Source: Limenecus sp048360435
GTDB lineage: Bacteria; Cyanobacteriota; Vampirovibrionia; Gastranaerophilales; Gastranaerophilaceae
Direction of reading: 5' to 3'
Length of the DNA: 64,000 nt
NCBI GenBank assembly: GCA_048360435.1
Contig: DBGCOP010000002.1
Location: forward strand, 67,184 to 131,183
The notes beneath the pieces are model-generated. The model made no database searches. It saw only the letters and a list, made by a program, of their open reading frames with translations, and had not been told where the DNA came from. Positions 24,408 through 33,150 of the stretch are shown here, piece by piece (within the stretch, counting starts at the first letter, position 1; every line of letters starts with the position of its first letter). The position numbers and the translations under genes are program-made.

Positions 24408-25529
24408 TTATTTATTTTCGTAAATGATTTTTTGAAGATAGCTGTATTTCGGATAATATGTTTCAGGATCTTCTTTTGCAGCTTTCAATTCGTCGGAACA
24501 GCCGACAAAAATTTCTGCAAGCACAGGGTCGAACTGGGTTCCTGCGCATCTTTTTATCTCTTCGATTGCTGTTTCATGAGAAAGTGCCTGTCTGTATGAA
24601 CGTGTAGAAGTCATTGCATCATAAGTATCAGCCAGAGCAATGATACGACCCGAAATAGGAATCTCTTCACCTTTCAAGCCATTCGGATATCCTGTTCCGT
24701 CCCATTTTTCATGGTGCGTACGCAGCCAGTTTGAGATAACGGTCAATTTTTTTATACCCATAAGCATTTTTTCAGCCTGAGCAGGATGTGACTTCATAAC
24801 TTCATATTCTTCATCCGTAAGTTTTCCGGGCTTGCAAAGAATGCTTTGAGGAATGCCTATTTTACCAATATCATGCAAAAGACCTGCTGTTTCAATTTCT
24901 TCAAGCATAGTATCATCAAGATTTAACTTTTTCGCAAGAATCAAAGAATACATAGTTACACGAAGAGAATGTCCGTGTGTGTAAGGATCTTTTGCATCAA
25001 GAGCCGAAGCGATGAGTTTTATGGTTTTGTAGAAAAGTTCTCTTAAATCCTTTAATATAACTGTCTTGTTGTTGAGCAAATCAAATTTTTGAATTCCCGT
25101 TTCAATTGTCAGTTTGAGTTCTTCAGGGTCAAAAGGCTTGACAATGTATTGATACAAATGACAGTCATTTATGGAATCAACAATAGCATCCACATCCAAA
25201 TGACCTGTCAGAAGAATTTTAACAATGTCAGGATATTCGCCGGCAACACGTTTCAAAAACTCCGTGCCTTCCATTTCAGGCATTTTCTGATCACTAACAA
25301 TCAGGGCAATTTCTTTGCCTTTTCCCTCAACAATCTCAAGGGCTTCTTTTCCGTTTGATGCAGTAATAATATTGTAATCATGGCGAAGAGTTCTTCTCAG
25401 GAGCTGAAGGTTATTCACCTCGTCATCCACGAGCAGAATAGTATGTTTTTCATTCTTTGGATTCAACTGAAGAATCTCACCGAGACTTTCTTCAAAAGAA
25501 TCTTCTTTTAGTAGAGCAAAATTTTCCAT
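24408..25529 (-). CDS. Response regulator with HD-GYP domain (RpfG-like c-di-GMP phosphodiesterase)
   Basis: 373 aa. Residues about 28-150 are a receiver domain (ILLVDDEVNNLQLLRRTL; phospho-acceptor Asp in IVSDQKMPEMEG; Lys in YIVKPFD). Residues about 165-355 are an HD-GYP domain with the HD pair in AGLLHDIGKIGIP, the HH in RTHHEKWDGTGYP and the GYP motif itself, all intact. Predicted to hydrolyse c-di-GMP when phosphorylated. No histidine kinase is adjacent. Together with the degenerate GGDEF protein at 42924 it hints at c-di-GMP-linked control of motility or pili. Confidence 0.92.
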   Translation of the reverse strand: MENFALLKEDSFEESLGEILQLNPKNEKHTILLVDDEVNNLQLLRRTLRHDYNIITASNGKEALEIVEGKGKEIALIVSDQKMPEMEGTEFLKRVAGEYPDIVKILLTGHLDVDAIVDSINDCHLYQYIVKPFDPEELKLTIETGIQKFDLLNNKTVILKDLRELFYKTIKLIASALDAKDPYTHGHSLRVTMYSLILAKKLNLDDTMLEEIETAGLLHDIGKIGIPQSILCKPGKLTDEEYEVMKSHPAQAEKMLMGIKKLTVISNWLRTHHEKWDGTGYPNGLKGEEIPISGRIIALADTYDAMTSTRSYRQALSHETAIEEIKRCAGTQFDPVLAEIFVGCSDELKAAKEDPETYYPKYSYLQKIIYENK

Positions 25530-25701
25530 ACATACACCATATTACTCTTTTTTCTTCGACTAATTCCAGCCAAAACTTTATAACTTTTTATTTAAACGTT
25601 ACAAAAATTAAAAAAAATGTTATAACTTAGGTTATTATATATTATTTTTGGAATAATTAAAATAGACCATATAAAGCAATAGTATTTAAACAGGTAAAGT
25701 T

Positions 25702-26133
25702 ATGTTATTAAAACAGTATGAACAGGGCAGATTATTCCTGGCAAAACTTGATTATCAATCTGATTTGCTTGAGGAATTGAATAAAATTTGTCGTGAAGAA
25801 AATATAAAAACAGGCACAATCAGTGCAATAGGTGCTGTCTCCAGTCTTAAACTCGGTTTTTATAATCAAGAAACAAAAGAATATGTTCTCACAACCTACG
25901 CCTATGACGAACCAATGGAAATTGTTTCTTGTACCGGAAACATTTCAATAAAAGACGGAAAACCATTCTGCCACGTTCATGTAATTGCTGCTGACAGAAA
26001 AGGAAAATGTATAGGCGGTCATCTTGTTCAGGGCACATCTGTTTTTGCAGGAGAGGTTTCAGTTCAAGAACTTCTTGGCGAAGATATGAGCCGTGAAGAA
26101 GATGAAGAAACCGGACTTACTCTTTGGAAATAA
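25702..26133 (+). CDS. DUF296 / PPC-domain protein
   Basis: 143 aa, single-domain bacterial form. It begins MLLKQYEQGRLFLAKLDYQS, with ISAIGAVSSLKLGFYN, ISIKDGKPFCHVHVIAADRK and GHLVQGTSVFAGEVSVQELL. The conserved CHVHV / GGHL residues fit the trimeric PPC fold, where His residues may bind metal. In plants this domain is joined to AT-hooks; bacterial function is unknown. Monocistronic; an imperfect hairpin follows. Confidence 0.82.
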   Translation: MLLKQYEQGRLFLAKLDYQSDLLEELNKICREENIKTGTISAIGAVSSLKLGFYNQETKEYVLTTYAYDEPMEIVSCTGNISIKDGKPFCHVHVIAADRKGKCIGGHLVQGTSVFAGEVSVQELLGEDMSREEDEETGLTLWK

Positions 26134-26151
26134 AAGATTTGTCTAAGTAAA

Positions 26152-26182
26152 AAACTGTCGGATATTGCATATCTGACAGTTT
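26152..26182 (+). terminator. Hairpin after the DUF296 gene
   Basis: AAACTGTC and GACAGTTT with an inner GATA/TATC pairing make a good stem, but no T-run follows, so termination is uncertain. Confidence 0.4.
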
Positions 26183-26223
26183 CTCGGTATGATATATACT
26201 GGTTTAATAAATAAGGAAAAATA

Positions 26224-28083
26224 ATGTCCTCAGACAGTAAAAACTTGGAAATAATCAAAACTAAAGTAGTCTCAACACCTTCGGAAGACATTATAGAACA
26301 ACACATAGCAGACAACTCAAAATTTATGGCGGTAATAAAAGCTTTAATCGCCAATATAGGTATAGCCCTCGTAAAGCTGATTTGTTTCTTCTTTTCCTCA
26401 AGTTCAGCAATGCTGGCTGAAGCAATCCACTCCGGTGTGGATTCTTTCAACAGTATATGCCTTCTCGTAGGAATCAAAAGAGGTTCAAGACCTGCTGACA
26501 ACGCTCACCCGTTCGGATACGGATTGGAAGCTAACGTCTGGGCAATGTTTGCATCAATATTAATGCTGGGTGGTACTTTTGTAGCTCTTTATCACGGTTT
26601 TGAAAAGCTCATAAAAGCTCAAAGCGTTGACGATTTGCTTGTACATTACAATGCAATAGCTATTGCATTGATTTGCAGCATTATGTTTGAAGCCTGGGCA
26701 GTAGTCAGTGCCTCAAAAGCTGTCTTGCACGAGGTTAACATAGAAGAAAAAAATCCTGTAAAAGAATTTTTCCGTTCAATAAAATATATAGGACAGATAA
26801 AAAGCCCTACAACAAAATTCGTATGGTATGAAGATACAGCCGCTTTAACCGGTGTACTGGTAGCTTTTGTCGCATTAACAATGGCAAAATTTGTTATGCC
26901 GCATGATTTGGCATACATACCCGATGCGATTGCATCTATCATAATCGGTACAATCCTGTTTGTACTCGCTATTTATCTTTTGAAAAACAATGTTAACAGT
27001 CTGACTGTACAATCAGCCGAACCTGATGTGGAAGAGAAAATAAAAGAAGTTGCTTCCACCATTCATGGCATAACAGATGTTGTTGAACTCAAAACAATCG
27101 ACCTGGGTTCTTCAGGACTCATCATCAATATGACAATTGAAGTTGACCCTGAAACACAGATGAAAGATGCTGATGATATAGCTGATATGCTTGAACGTAA
27201 AGTAAAAAAAGTTATTAAAAATGTAACGCATATCACAATTGAGCTTCAGGCTCATGATGCAGAAGACAACTGGGAAGAAAAATTTCACAAACTTATTAAA
27301 GAAGGCGAAAAAATTGAAACAATAGACAGCCACGAGGCTCAGATGCTTTCTAACTTCTTTGGGTTTGCCAATACAGTTGTTCGAGAAATAATGGTGCCAA
27401 GACCTGAAATCTTTATGGTTAACGTTGAAGACAATATCAATGAACTGGCTGATTTAATTATAAATTCAGGACACACAAGAATCCCTGTTTACAGAGACAA
27501 TGTTGACAATATCATCGGTGTGATTAACGCAAAAGACGTGTTGAAGGTTATTAAAAATAATCATGTTGACGAAAACTTTTCTATTGAAGTTCTGGCAAGA
27601 GAGTTGTTAATTGTTCCCGAAAACAAATTTATCTCAGACCTTTTAAGTGATTTCACTTCATCAAAAAACCAGATTGCAGCTGTTGTGGATGAACATGGCG
27701 GAATTGCAGGCATCGTCACAATCGAAGATATTCTTGAAGAAATTGTCGGAGAAATTTATGATGAATTCGACAAGGTTGAAACACCTGAACTTGTCAAAAT
27801 CGACGAAAACACCTTAAATGTTTCTTGCAAAATGGATATCGAAGACATAAACGAAAGGTTCGACCTTGATATTCCAAACGAAGATTTTCAGACAATCGGC
27901 GGATATGTTTTCGGACTTTTGGGCAGAGAACCTGAACTTAATGATGTTATCGAAGACAAAAATATCACTTATACAATTTTGGAAATTGACGGAAGAAGAA
28001 TCTCACGTATAAAAATGCATAAAGAAACACCGTTTATAGATTTAGCAGAAGAAAAGCACGAAGTCCAAGAGAGTGAACAATAG
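26224..28083 (+). CDS. Cation diffusion facilitator fused to a CorC/HlyC-type CBS module
   Basis: 619 aa. Residues about 35-260 are a CDF cation-efflux membrane domain with SAMLAEAIHSGVDSFNS, HPFGYGLEANVW and several transmembrane helices. Residues about 265-345 are the CDF cytoplasmic domain (DVVELKTIDLGSSGLIINMT; THITIELQAHD). Residues about 375-515 are a CBS pair of the HlyC/CorC kind (VVREIMVPRPEIFMVNVED; VVDEHGGIAGIVTIEDILEE). The last ~85 residues are a CorC_HlyC transporter-associated domain. CorC-type modules normally follow DUF21 or TerC membrane domains, so attachment to a CDF is unusual. The frame is continuous. Predicted divalent-metal exporter gated by nucleotide or metal binding. 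Confidence 0.88.
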   Translation: MSSDSKNLEIIKTKVVSTPSEDIIEQHIADNSKFMAVIKALIANIGIALVKLICFFFSSSSAMLAEAIHSGVDSFNSICLLVGIKRGSRPADNAHPFGYGLEANVWAMFASILMLGGTFVALYHGFEKLIKAQSVDDLLVHYNAIAIALICSIMFEAWAVVSASKAVLHEVNIEEKNPVKEFFRSIKYIGQIKSPTTKFVWYEDTAALTGVLVAFVALTMAKFVMPHDLAYIPDAIASIIIGTILFVLAIYLLKNNVNSLTVQSAEPDVEEKIKEVASTIHGITDVVELKTIDLGSSGLIINMTIEVDPETQMKDADDIADMLERKVKKVIKNVTHITIELQAHDAEDNWEEKFHKLIKEGEKIETIDSHEAQMLSNFFGFANTVVREIMVPRPEIFMVNVEDNINELADLIINSGHTRIPVYRDNVDNIIGVINAKDVLKVIKNNHVDENFSIEVLARELLIVPENKFISDLLSDFTSSKNQIAAVVDEHGGIAGIVTIEDILEEIVGEIYDEFDKVETPELVKIDENTLNVSCKMDIEDINERFDLDIPNEDFQTIGGYVFGLLGREPELNDVIEDKNITYTILEIDGRRISRIKMHKETPFIDLAEEKHEVQESEQ

Positions 28084-28086
28084 GTT

Positions 28087-28329
28087 TTATTCATTTATAC
28101 CAAAGAGTTTGACTCTGACATCACCTATTTCGCATTGCATTTTTTTGAGCTTTTGTTTTAATACTTTCAGTATCGAGTGAACGTCTCGTCTTTCAAGATT
28201 TTCAAAATAATTTATGCTTGCTTCAAAAAGATTTATAAAGCTCGCACAGATGAAAATATCTTCTGAGAGGCGGAGTAATTTTTTGCGTACGTTTACATTT
28301 TTGTATTGTTCCGGAATTTCTTTTTTCAT
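28087..28329 (-). CDS. Small helical protein of unknown function (divergent module 3 partner)
   Basis: 80 aa from an ATG at 28329 with AAAAGGAGCACC upstream. It begins MKKEIPEQYKNVNVRKKLLR, continues ASFINLFEASINYFENLERR and ends IGDVRVKLFGINE. It is predicted helical with a basic C-terminal half. It is not visibly homologous to the partners of modules 1 and 2, yet it is divergent from a regulator that is homologous to that of module 2. No family recognised. Confidence 0.7.
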   Translation of the reverse strand: MKKEIPEQYKNVNVRKKLLRLSEDIFICASFINLFEASINYFENLERRDVHSILKVLKQKLKKMQCEIGDVRVKLFGINE

Positions 28330-28385
28330 GGTGCTCCTTTTATGTTAAGTAAGTTGAATCAATAATATACTTATTTGTCTTTTTA

Positions 28386-28429
28386 TATACATATACGTAG
28401 ATTATAATACATTATTTATACATATATGT
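28386..28429. promoter_or_regulatory. Candidate operators and -10 box in module 3 divergent gap
   Basis: TATACATATA occurs at 28386-28395 and 28417-28426, exactly 31 bp apart, each running into a palindrome (ACATATACGT, one mismatch; ACATATATGT, perfect). A TATAAT (28403-28408) lies between them, so binding at both would cover a promoter. Confidence 0.5.
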
Positions 28430-28476
28430 CAACAATTCGCCAATATTGTAGAATAATAGCAATTAGAGGAGAATTC

Positions 28477-28683
28477 ATGAGCATCAGAAACAAAATTAAA
28501 TCAATATTGGCAAACGAAGACAAGACAATGAAATCTCTTGCAGAAGAATTGTCACAAATAAAGAACAAAAAAATTTCTGCTGATGTTTTATCAAAAAAAT
28601 TAATACGTGATGCCATAAAATACCACGAGGTCGAAGAGATTCTTGACCTGCTCGGCTATCAAATAAAAATTGAAAAGAAATAA
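28477..28683 (+). CDS. Small helix-turn-helix-like regulator, 68 aa (module 3)
   Basis: ATG at 28477 follows AGAGGAGA at ideal spacing; an upstream in-frame ATG at 28426 lacks a ribosome binding site and lies inside the operator. It begins MSIRNKIKSILANEDKTMKS and ends HEVEEILDLLGYQIKIEKK. It aligns without gaps, about 46% identical, with the regulator at 19568; the last third (VEEIL-x-L-x-GY-x-I) is best kept. Likely binds the paired TATACATATA sites upstream. Its stop is one base from the glgA stop. Confidence 0.74.
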   Translation: MSIRNKIKSILANEDKTMKSLAEELSQIKNKKISADVLSKKLIRDAIKYHEVEEILDLLGYQIKIEKK

Positions 28684-28684
28684 C

Positions 28685-30133
28685 CTACCTTCCCAACTCT
28701 TCTTTATAAGCCTCTACATATTTTGCCGCACTTTTATCCCAGCTGAAATCAGCCGTCATTGCATTTTTGACAATCATTTCCCAGTCCTTCTTGTCCTTGA
28801 AAATATCAAGCGCATATCTTATACAATCCATCATAGAATAAGGGCTGTAATTCCAAAACTTGAAACCGTCCCCACCTTCCATAGGATATCCAACTATCGT
28901 ATCGTCCAAACCGCCTGTCGCTCTGACAATCGGCACCGTGCCATATTTTAAAGCAATAAGCTGGCTCAAACCGCAAGGCTCAAACGCAGACGGCATCAAA
29001 AACATATCAGCACCCGCATACATCAAATTGCTCAGTTCCGCACAAAAATCAATCTTTGCACGAATATTTGAACTCGAATCATTCAAATATCTGAACATAT
29101 CTTCATAATGCTGAGCACCCGTACCTAGAATGATAAACTGTGCATCCAGCCCTTTCAACTCTTCACATACAGGCCCGAACAAGTCAAAGCCCTTTTGTTC
29201 TACGAGTCTAGACACCACCGCAATGAGTGGTTTGTCTTTTTCAAAAGGCAGACCGAATTTTTCAAGTACAGTTTTTTTGGAAACCTCTTTTTCCTTCCAG
29301 TTTTTCACAGAATAATTTTTTGGAATCAGTTTATCAGTTTCAGGATTAAATACTCCGTAATCCACACCGTTTAAAATCCCCAGAAGTTTGTGAGCATTGT
29401 GGTTCAATGTCCAGTCCAGACCATGCCCCCCTTCATAGGTTTTGATTTCGTTTGCATAATTCGGCGAAACAACAATTATTTTATCACTGTAATTTATTGC
29501 ACCCTTCATCCAGTTCAACATACCGAAATGTTCCAGACCCCAGCAGTTCCATACATCTTTATGATCAAGTTGTGCAAAATAGAGTAAATCGTCAAACCAT
29601 TGCCCCTGATATGCAATGTTATGAATAGAGAAGAAGTTTTTTGCATCTTTAAAGAAAGGATCATCTTTATAATTAACCTTCATATAAACGGGAATCATAG
29701 CAGTATGCCAGTCATTTGAGTGAATTATGTCAGGTTTGAAATTCAAAAGTCTTGCATACTCAATTGCTGCATGAGAAAACGCAATAAAACGTTCATGTTC
29801 ATATCTTGTGTCTATGTTTCTCGGATAAACTTCATGGAATGGAGCAAAATATTTACTGTTATCAAGAAAGAATACATTCACGTTTGTTCCGGGCAGTTTA
29901 GCCATTTTAAGGTTGAAATAATATTGTCCATAGCTGTAATCTATTGTAAGTTTAGAATTTGGAATTTCTTCAATGCCATATTTTTTTTGATCAATACACC
30001 CATGCAAAGGAGTAAAAACAGCAACCTCATGCCCCATTTTTTCAAGCACCTTCGGGAGGCTTCCCACAACATCAGCCAGACCTCCGACTTTTGAAAATGG
30101 TGCAACCTCTGCTGAAACAAACATTATTTTCAT
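28685..30133 (-). CDS. glgA: Glycogen synthase (ADP-glucose type)
   Basis: 482 aa, GT5 family. It extends alpha-1,4-glucan using ADP-glucose. The N-terminal nucleotide-sugar loop SKVGGLADVVGSLPKVLEKM, SIHNIAYQGQWFDD, and the C-terminal EPCGLSQLIALKYGTVPIVR / ATGGLDDTI are all present. No glgB, glgC or glgP is adjacent. Convergent with the module 3 regulator. The start ATG at 30133 fits the conserved MKIMFVSAEVAPFSKVGG. Confidence 0.96.
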   Translation of the reverse strand: MKIMFVSAEVAPFSKVGGLADVVGSLPKVLEKMGHEVAVFTPLHGCIDQKKYGIEEIPNSKLTIDYSYGQYYFNLKMAKLPGTNVNVFFLDNSKYFAPFHEVYPRNIDTRYEHERFIAFSHAAIEYARLLNFKPDIIHSNDWHTAMIPVYMKVNYKDDPFFKDAKNFFSIHNIAYQGQWFDDLLYFAQLDHKDVWNCWGLEHFGMLNWMKGAINYSDKIIVVSPNYANEIKTYEGGHGLDWTLNHNAHKLLGILNGVDYGVFNPETDKLIPKNYSVKNWKEKEVSKKTVLEKFGLPFEKDKPLIAVVSRLVEQKGFDLFGPVCEELKGLDAQFIILGTGAQHYEDMFRYLNDSSSNIRAKIDFCAELSNLMYAGADMFLMPSAFEPCGLSQLIALKYGTVPIVRATGGLDDTIVGYPMEGGDGFKFWNYSPYSMMDCIRYALDIFKDKKDWEMIVKNAMTADFSWDKSAAKYVEAYKEELGR

Positions 30134-30188
30134 GATAAACTCCCTTGTTAATCAATATTCTCCATTCAAATTATATCATTATTTTAAT

Positions 30189-30216
30189 AAAAAAAAGACC
30201 CTTATTTCTAAGGGTC
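30189..30216 (-). terminator. Intrinsic terminator of the glycine-rich pilin-like gene
   Basis: GACCCTTA / TAAGGGTC is a perfect 8-bp stem with a 4-nt loop. On the minus strand it is followed by an eight-base T-run, so it ends the gene at 30261-31775. Confidence 0.88.
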
Positions 30217-30260
30217 AAAGTCACATGCATAATCTAAACCATAAGGAGTTTAGAACTTTT

Positions 30261-31775
30261 TTACCACTTGATAATAACCTTGCCGTTGGCACCGTCCGCT
30301 CCGTTACCCGAATATACATTACTGTATGTAGAGTTACCAATAACAGTAGACCTTCTGGCACCGCCTCCGCCGCCGCCTCCACCAAATGCTGTTGCAGCAT
30401 CTGCATTAGAGGTTGCAGATGTTATACCATTACTTCTACCGCCGTAGGATGGCGTTTCTTCAGTATGGAATCCTGAAACTGCTCCATCTTCTCCCTTAAC
30501 AAATGTTGCGTCTGAAGATGAAGGATAAATCTCCATATTTTTGCCGGCTTTTCCATACTGTGCTGTAAACAATTCTCCTACTCTTGTCGATGTACCGTCA
30601 GCAGGCTCCTGCATCGTATGGGTTCCTGATGTAAACAGATTTTTACCGCCAACACCGCCTTTACCAAGGTATATTCTCAATTTGCCATTTATAGTGGCAA
30701 CAGGAAAAATTACAGGTTGTGCAGTTTCACCGGCACTACCCGCAACCAGTATATCACTCTTAACAGCAGCATAACCTCCCTGTCCGCTTGTACCTCCACC
30801 GTTTTTGTCCTGTCCGCCTATACCTCCGGAGCCAACATCAGTTTTAATTTTAATTTCGTTATATGATATACCCTTATCTGAATATGGATATGAATATGTA
30901 GCTTTTAGCATATTAGAACCAACCACTTTTGAAAAATAATCAGTTTTTACACCGGTAGTGGTTTGATTTGCATTCACACCATCTTGGCTCTTTTTGTTAG
31001 ACATTTTAAAGTTGCCTGTTGGATCTAACATAGCATATTTTCCGCCACAGCCTCTACCTGTACGAATCTCTTTATTAGGCAAAAATGGGTTTTTATATGT
31101 GCAGCCTCTTGGACCTCTGTCATATTGTACAGCTTCTCCACCTGTTCCGCCGGCAGCAAAGATGATTCCGCCAAAAGTCGTATCCTCACCGTTTGAACCA
31201 TTCGTACCACTATGTTTTCCGTCATCACCGGGACCGCCGGCACCACCTTTGCCAACACTTAGAGAATAAGAAATATTATATTCCGGTTCAAATGTAAAAC
31301 TTACAGCAGCACCGCTTCCTCCGCCATATCCACGGGTTCCGCCTCTTTCGTTATTTCCGCCGCCGCCTCCGCCGCCTGCGCCTATCATTACTATTTCATA
31401 TTTGTTCCTTGCGAGAAAATCAACTGTCCTGTTATCTCCGGGATAGAATGATTCCAGCTTTAATGCACTATAACCGGCTCCTCCGCCTCCGCCTCCGCCA
31501 ACAGCTTTAATCGTAAAGTTTTGTGCTCTTGTTGGTGGTATAAACTCACAATAATCATCATGGACAACAGGTGTTGGCGAATCCTGTGACCATGAAGAAT
31601 GCTGACCGTTTTCATTATATTCACAAATCCACTCACCATGTGGAAGTTCATTCAATGATCTTTTCTTCTTTGTCAAAATTGGCATTGTCATCAAAACTAT
31701 CAAACACACTATTAAAAGTGTTATCAACGCTTCTGCAAGGGAAAATCCTTTTTTAGATGTTTTAGAATAATTCAT
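30261..31775 (-). CDS. Prepilin-type protein with glycine-rich C-terminal region
   Basis: 504 aa. Residues 1-40 are a type IV prepilin leader and helix: KKG then FSLAEALITLLIVCLIVL, with the peptidase site G/F and Glu at +5. The remainder is extremely glycine-rich, with repeated runs such as GGGGGGGAGYSAL, MIGAGGGGGGGNNERGGTRG and AFGGGGGGGGARRS, alternating with short beta-like stretches. Such sequences can form packed polyglycine-II or adhesin-like folds. Probably membrane-anchored or assembled in a pilus or pseudopilus by a prepilin peptidase not in this window. The N-terminus is nearly the same as the gene at 63789. Divergent from an XRE regulator. Confidence 0.85.
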   Translation of the reverse strand: MNYSKTSKKGFSLAEALITLLIVCLIVLMTMPILTKKKRSLNELPHGEWICEYNENGQHSSWSQDSPTPVVHDDYCEFIPPTRAQNFTIKAVGGGGGGGAGYSALKLESFYPGDNRTVDFLARNKYEIVMIGAGGGGGGGNNERGGTRGYGGGSGAAVSFTFEPEYNISYSLSVGKGGAGGPGDDGKHSGTNGSNGEDTTFGGIIFAAGGTGGEAVQYDRGPRGCTYKNPFLPNKEIRTGRGCGGKYAMLDPTGNFKMSNKKSQDGVNANQTTTGVKTDYFSKVVGSNMLKATYSYPYSDKGISYNEIKIKTDVGSGGIGGQDKNGGGTSGQGGYAAVKSDILVAGSAGETAQPVIFPVATINGKLRIYLGKGGVGGKNLFTSGTHTMQEPADGTSTRVGELFTAQYGKAGKNMEIYPSSSDATFVKGEDGAVSGFHTEETPSYGGRSNGITSATSNADAATAFGGGGGGGGARRSTVIGNSTYSNVYSGNGADGANGKVIIKW

Positions 31776-31877
31776 CTTAACTCCTATAAAATAATCTTTT
31801 TCATTAATAAAATAGGATAACTTAATGTCCTAAATTAAATATACCACATTTTATAAGTTTTAACACTAAATATTAAA

Positions 31878-31890
31878 CATTAATTTAATG
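31878..31890. promoter_or_regulatory. Candidate operator between the pilin-like gene and the XRE regulator
   Basis: CATTAATTTAATG is a perfect 13-bp odd palindrome in the 177-bp divergent gap, a possible binding site for the XRE protein at 31953. Confidence 0.4.
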
Positions 31891-31952
31891 CTTAACGTTA
31901 TTTTAAAAACATCCTCTTTAAACTGATAATATTCAAAAGGGGAATGGTGGTT

Positions 31953-32264
31953 ATGTCAGACATTAAAAAATTATTAGGCAAAAAAATTAAACAGCTCAGA
32001 AAATCAAAAAATTTGACACAAGAAGAGCTTGCCGAAAAAATAAACATAGAAGTTCCAAGTCTCAGCAATATTGAAACAGGCAAGTTTGCCCCTTCTTTTG
32101 ATACGCTTCAAAAACTGAGCGGTGTACTAAATATAGAACTCTGGGAGTTTTATTATTTTAACCCTGTTTCAAATGAAAAAATGATAGAAGAAATAAATAA
32201 TAAAATTAAAAACAACGAAAACCTTACAAAAATTGTTTATAACTTTATTAAATCCATTGAATAG
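31953..32264 (+). CDS. XRE-family transcriptional regulator with C-terminal extension
   Basis: 103 aa from the ATG at 31953, 7 nt after AAAAGGGG; an ATG at 31944 is too close to that site. Residues 1-65 are a classical Cro/C1 helix-turn-helix: IKQLRKSKNLTQEELAEKIN, then SLSNIETGKFAPSFDTLQKL. The last ~35 residues are a Lys/Asn/Glu-rich helix probably for dimerisation. Divergent from the glycine-rich pilin-like gene, which it may control, and one base from the scpA stop. Confidence 0.88.
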   Translation: MSDIKKLLGKKIKQLRKSKNLTQEELAEKINIEVPSLSNIETGKFAPSFDTLQKLSGVLNIELWEFYYFNPVSNEKMIEEINNKIKNNENLTKIVYNFIKSIE

Positions 32265-33143
32265 CTAAGCTGATTCTTTTTCTGTTTCGACAGATTTTTT
32301 GTAAGGAACTGCATAGAGTTCGCCGTAGAATTCTTCCTGATACAAATCTATGTCGGCTTCAGGTTCAGCTGTTAAAAACAAAAGTGCAATATAAGCTGAA
32401 ATTTTATCTAATCCTAAAAGTGTAAGAGTATTCAATTCTACTTTTTCTTCTGTTTCAAAAATCTTTTTAAGGTTTTCATGCAATACTTCCACACTCTTTT
32501 CAATATATTCATCGTGAGCAAGGTTCACAATGTCATCGGGAGTAAGTCTCGCATAAGAACGAACACGTCTTTTCGCACGTTCATGCGCATTTTTCAAAGA
32601 TTGTTTTCTATCCAGTTCTTCATAAAATTGAAGCTGTTTAATCAGATCTTTCAAATTAACCATGCGGCTTCTATTCAAACGTACGCTGGTTCTTCTTTGC
32701 AAAACCTCATCAAGTGAAATAACATTGTTTGTGTTAATTTCTTCATTATCCCAGTCATCATCCTGCATTTCAAAATCGTCATATTGTTCTTCTTCAATGC
32801 CTTCTATCTGGCTGGCATCAATACCTTCCAGAACATTTGATTTCAATCTCAGCAAAATAGCTGCAAACAAAAGTGTTCTTCCTGTGAGTCTGAGATTTTG
32901 TGCCTTCATTTGAAAAAGATGAGCGAGATATTTGTCTGTTACATCAACAATATCAACATTCCACGGATCAATTTTTCCGTTTTTAGCCATTTGGACAAGA
33001 ATCTCAATTCCGTCCACCTGACCTGATTCGTTTTGTGTTTCAACAGCAGAAATCATAGACATTTCGTCTAAACTGTTTTCAGAAGTTGAGACAGTTCCTG
33101 TTACATAAAATTCATGATTCAAGTTAGATTCGGCTGTTTCCAT
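32265..33143 (-). CDS. scpA: Segregation and condensation protein A
   Basis: 292 aa. Kleisin subunit bridging Smc heads in the condensin complex. The conserved N-terminal region reads GIEILVQMAKNGKIDPWNVD, then AQNLRLTGRTLLFAAILLRL; the C-terminal winged-helix half includes TLLGLDKISAYIALLFLTAE. An acidic ~40-residue insert is variable. Co-directional with smc and only 7 bp behind it, so the two are one operon. scpB is not nearby. Confidence 0.92.
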   Translation of the reverse strand: METAESNLNHEFYVTGTVSTSENSLDEMSMISAVETQNESGQVDGIEILVQMAKNGKIDPWNVDIVDVTDKYLAHLFQMKAQNLRLTGRTLLFAAILLRLKSNVLEGIDASQIEGIEEEQYDDFEMQDDDWDNEEINTNNVISLDEVLQRRTSVRLNRSRMVNLKDLIKQLQFYEELDRKQSLKNAHERAKRRVRSYARLTPDDIVNLAHDEYIEKSVEVLHENLKKIFETEEKVELNTLTLLGLDKISAYIALLFLTAEPEADIDLYQEEFYGELYAVPYKKSVETEKESA

Positions 33144-33150
33144 TTTTCAC

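Noticed and set aside
30541..31269. Plus-strand ORFs opposite the glycine-rich pilin-like gene
   Set aside because: They are mirror images of glycine codons read as proline/serine-rich frames, lack ribosome binding sites, and the minus-strand frame has a clear prepilin signal.
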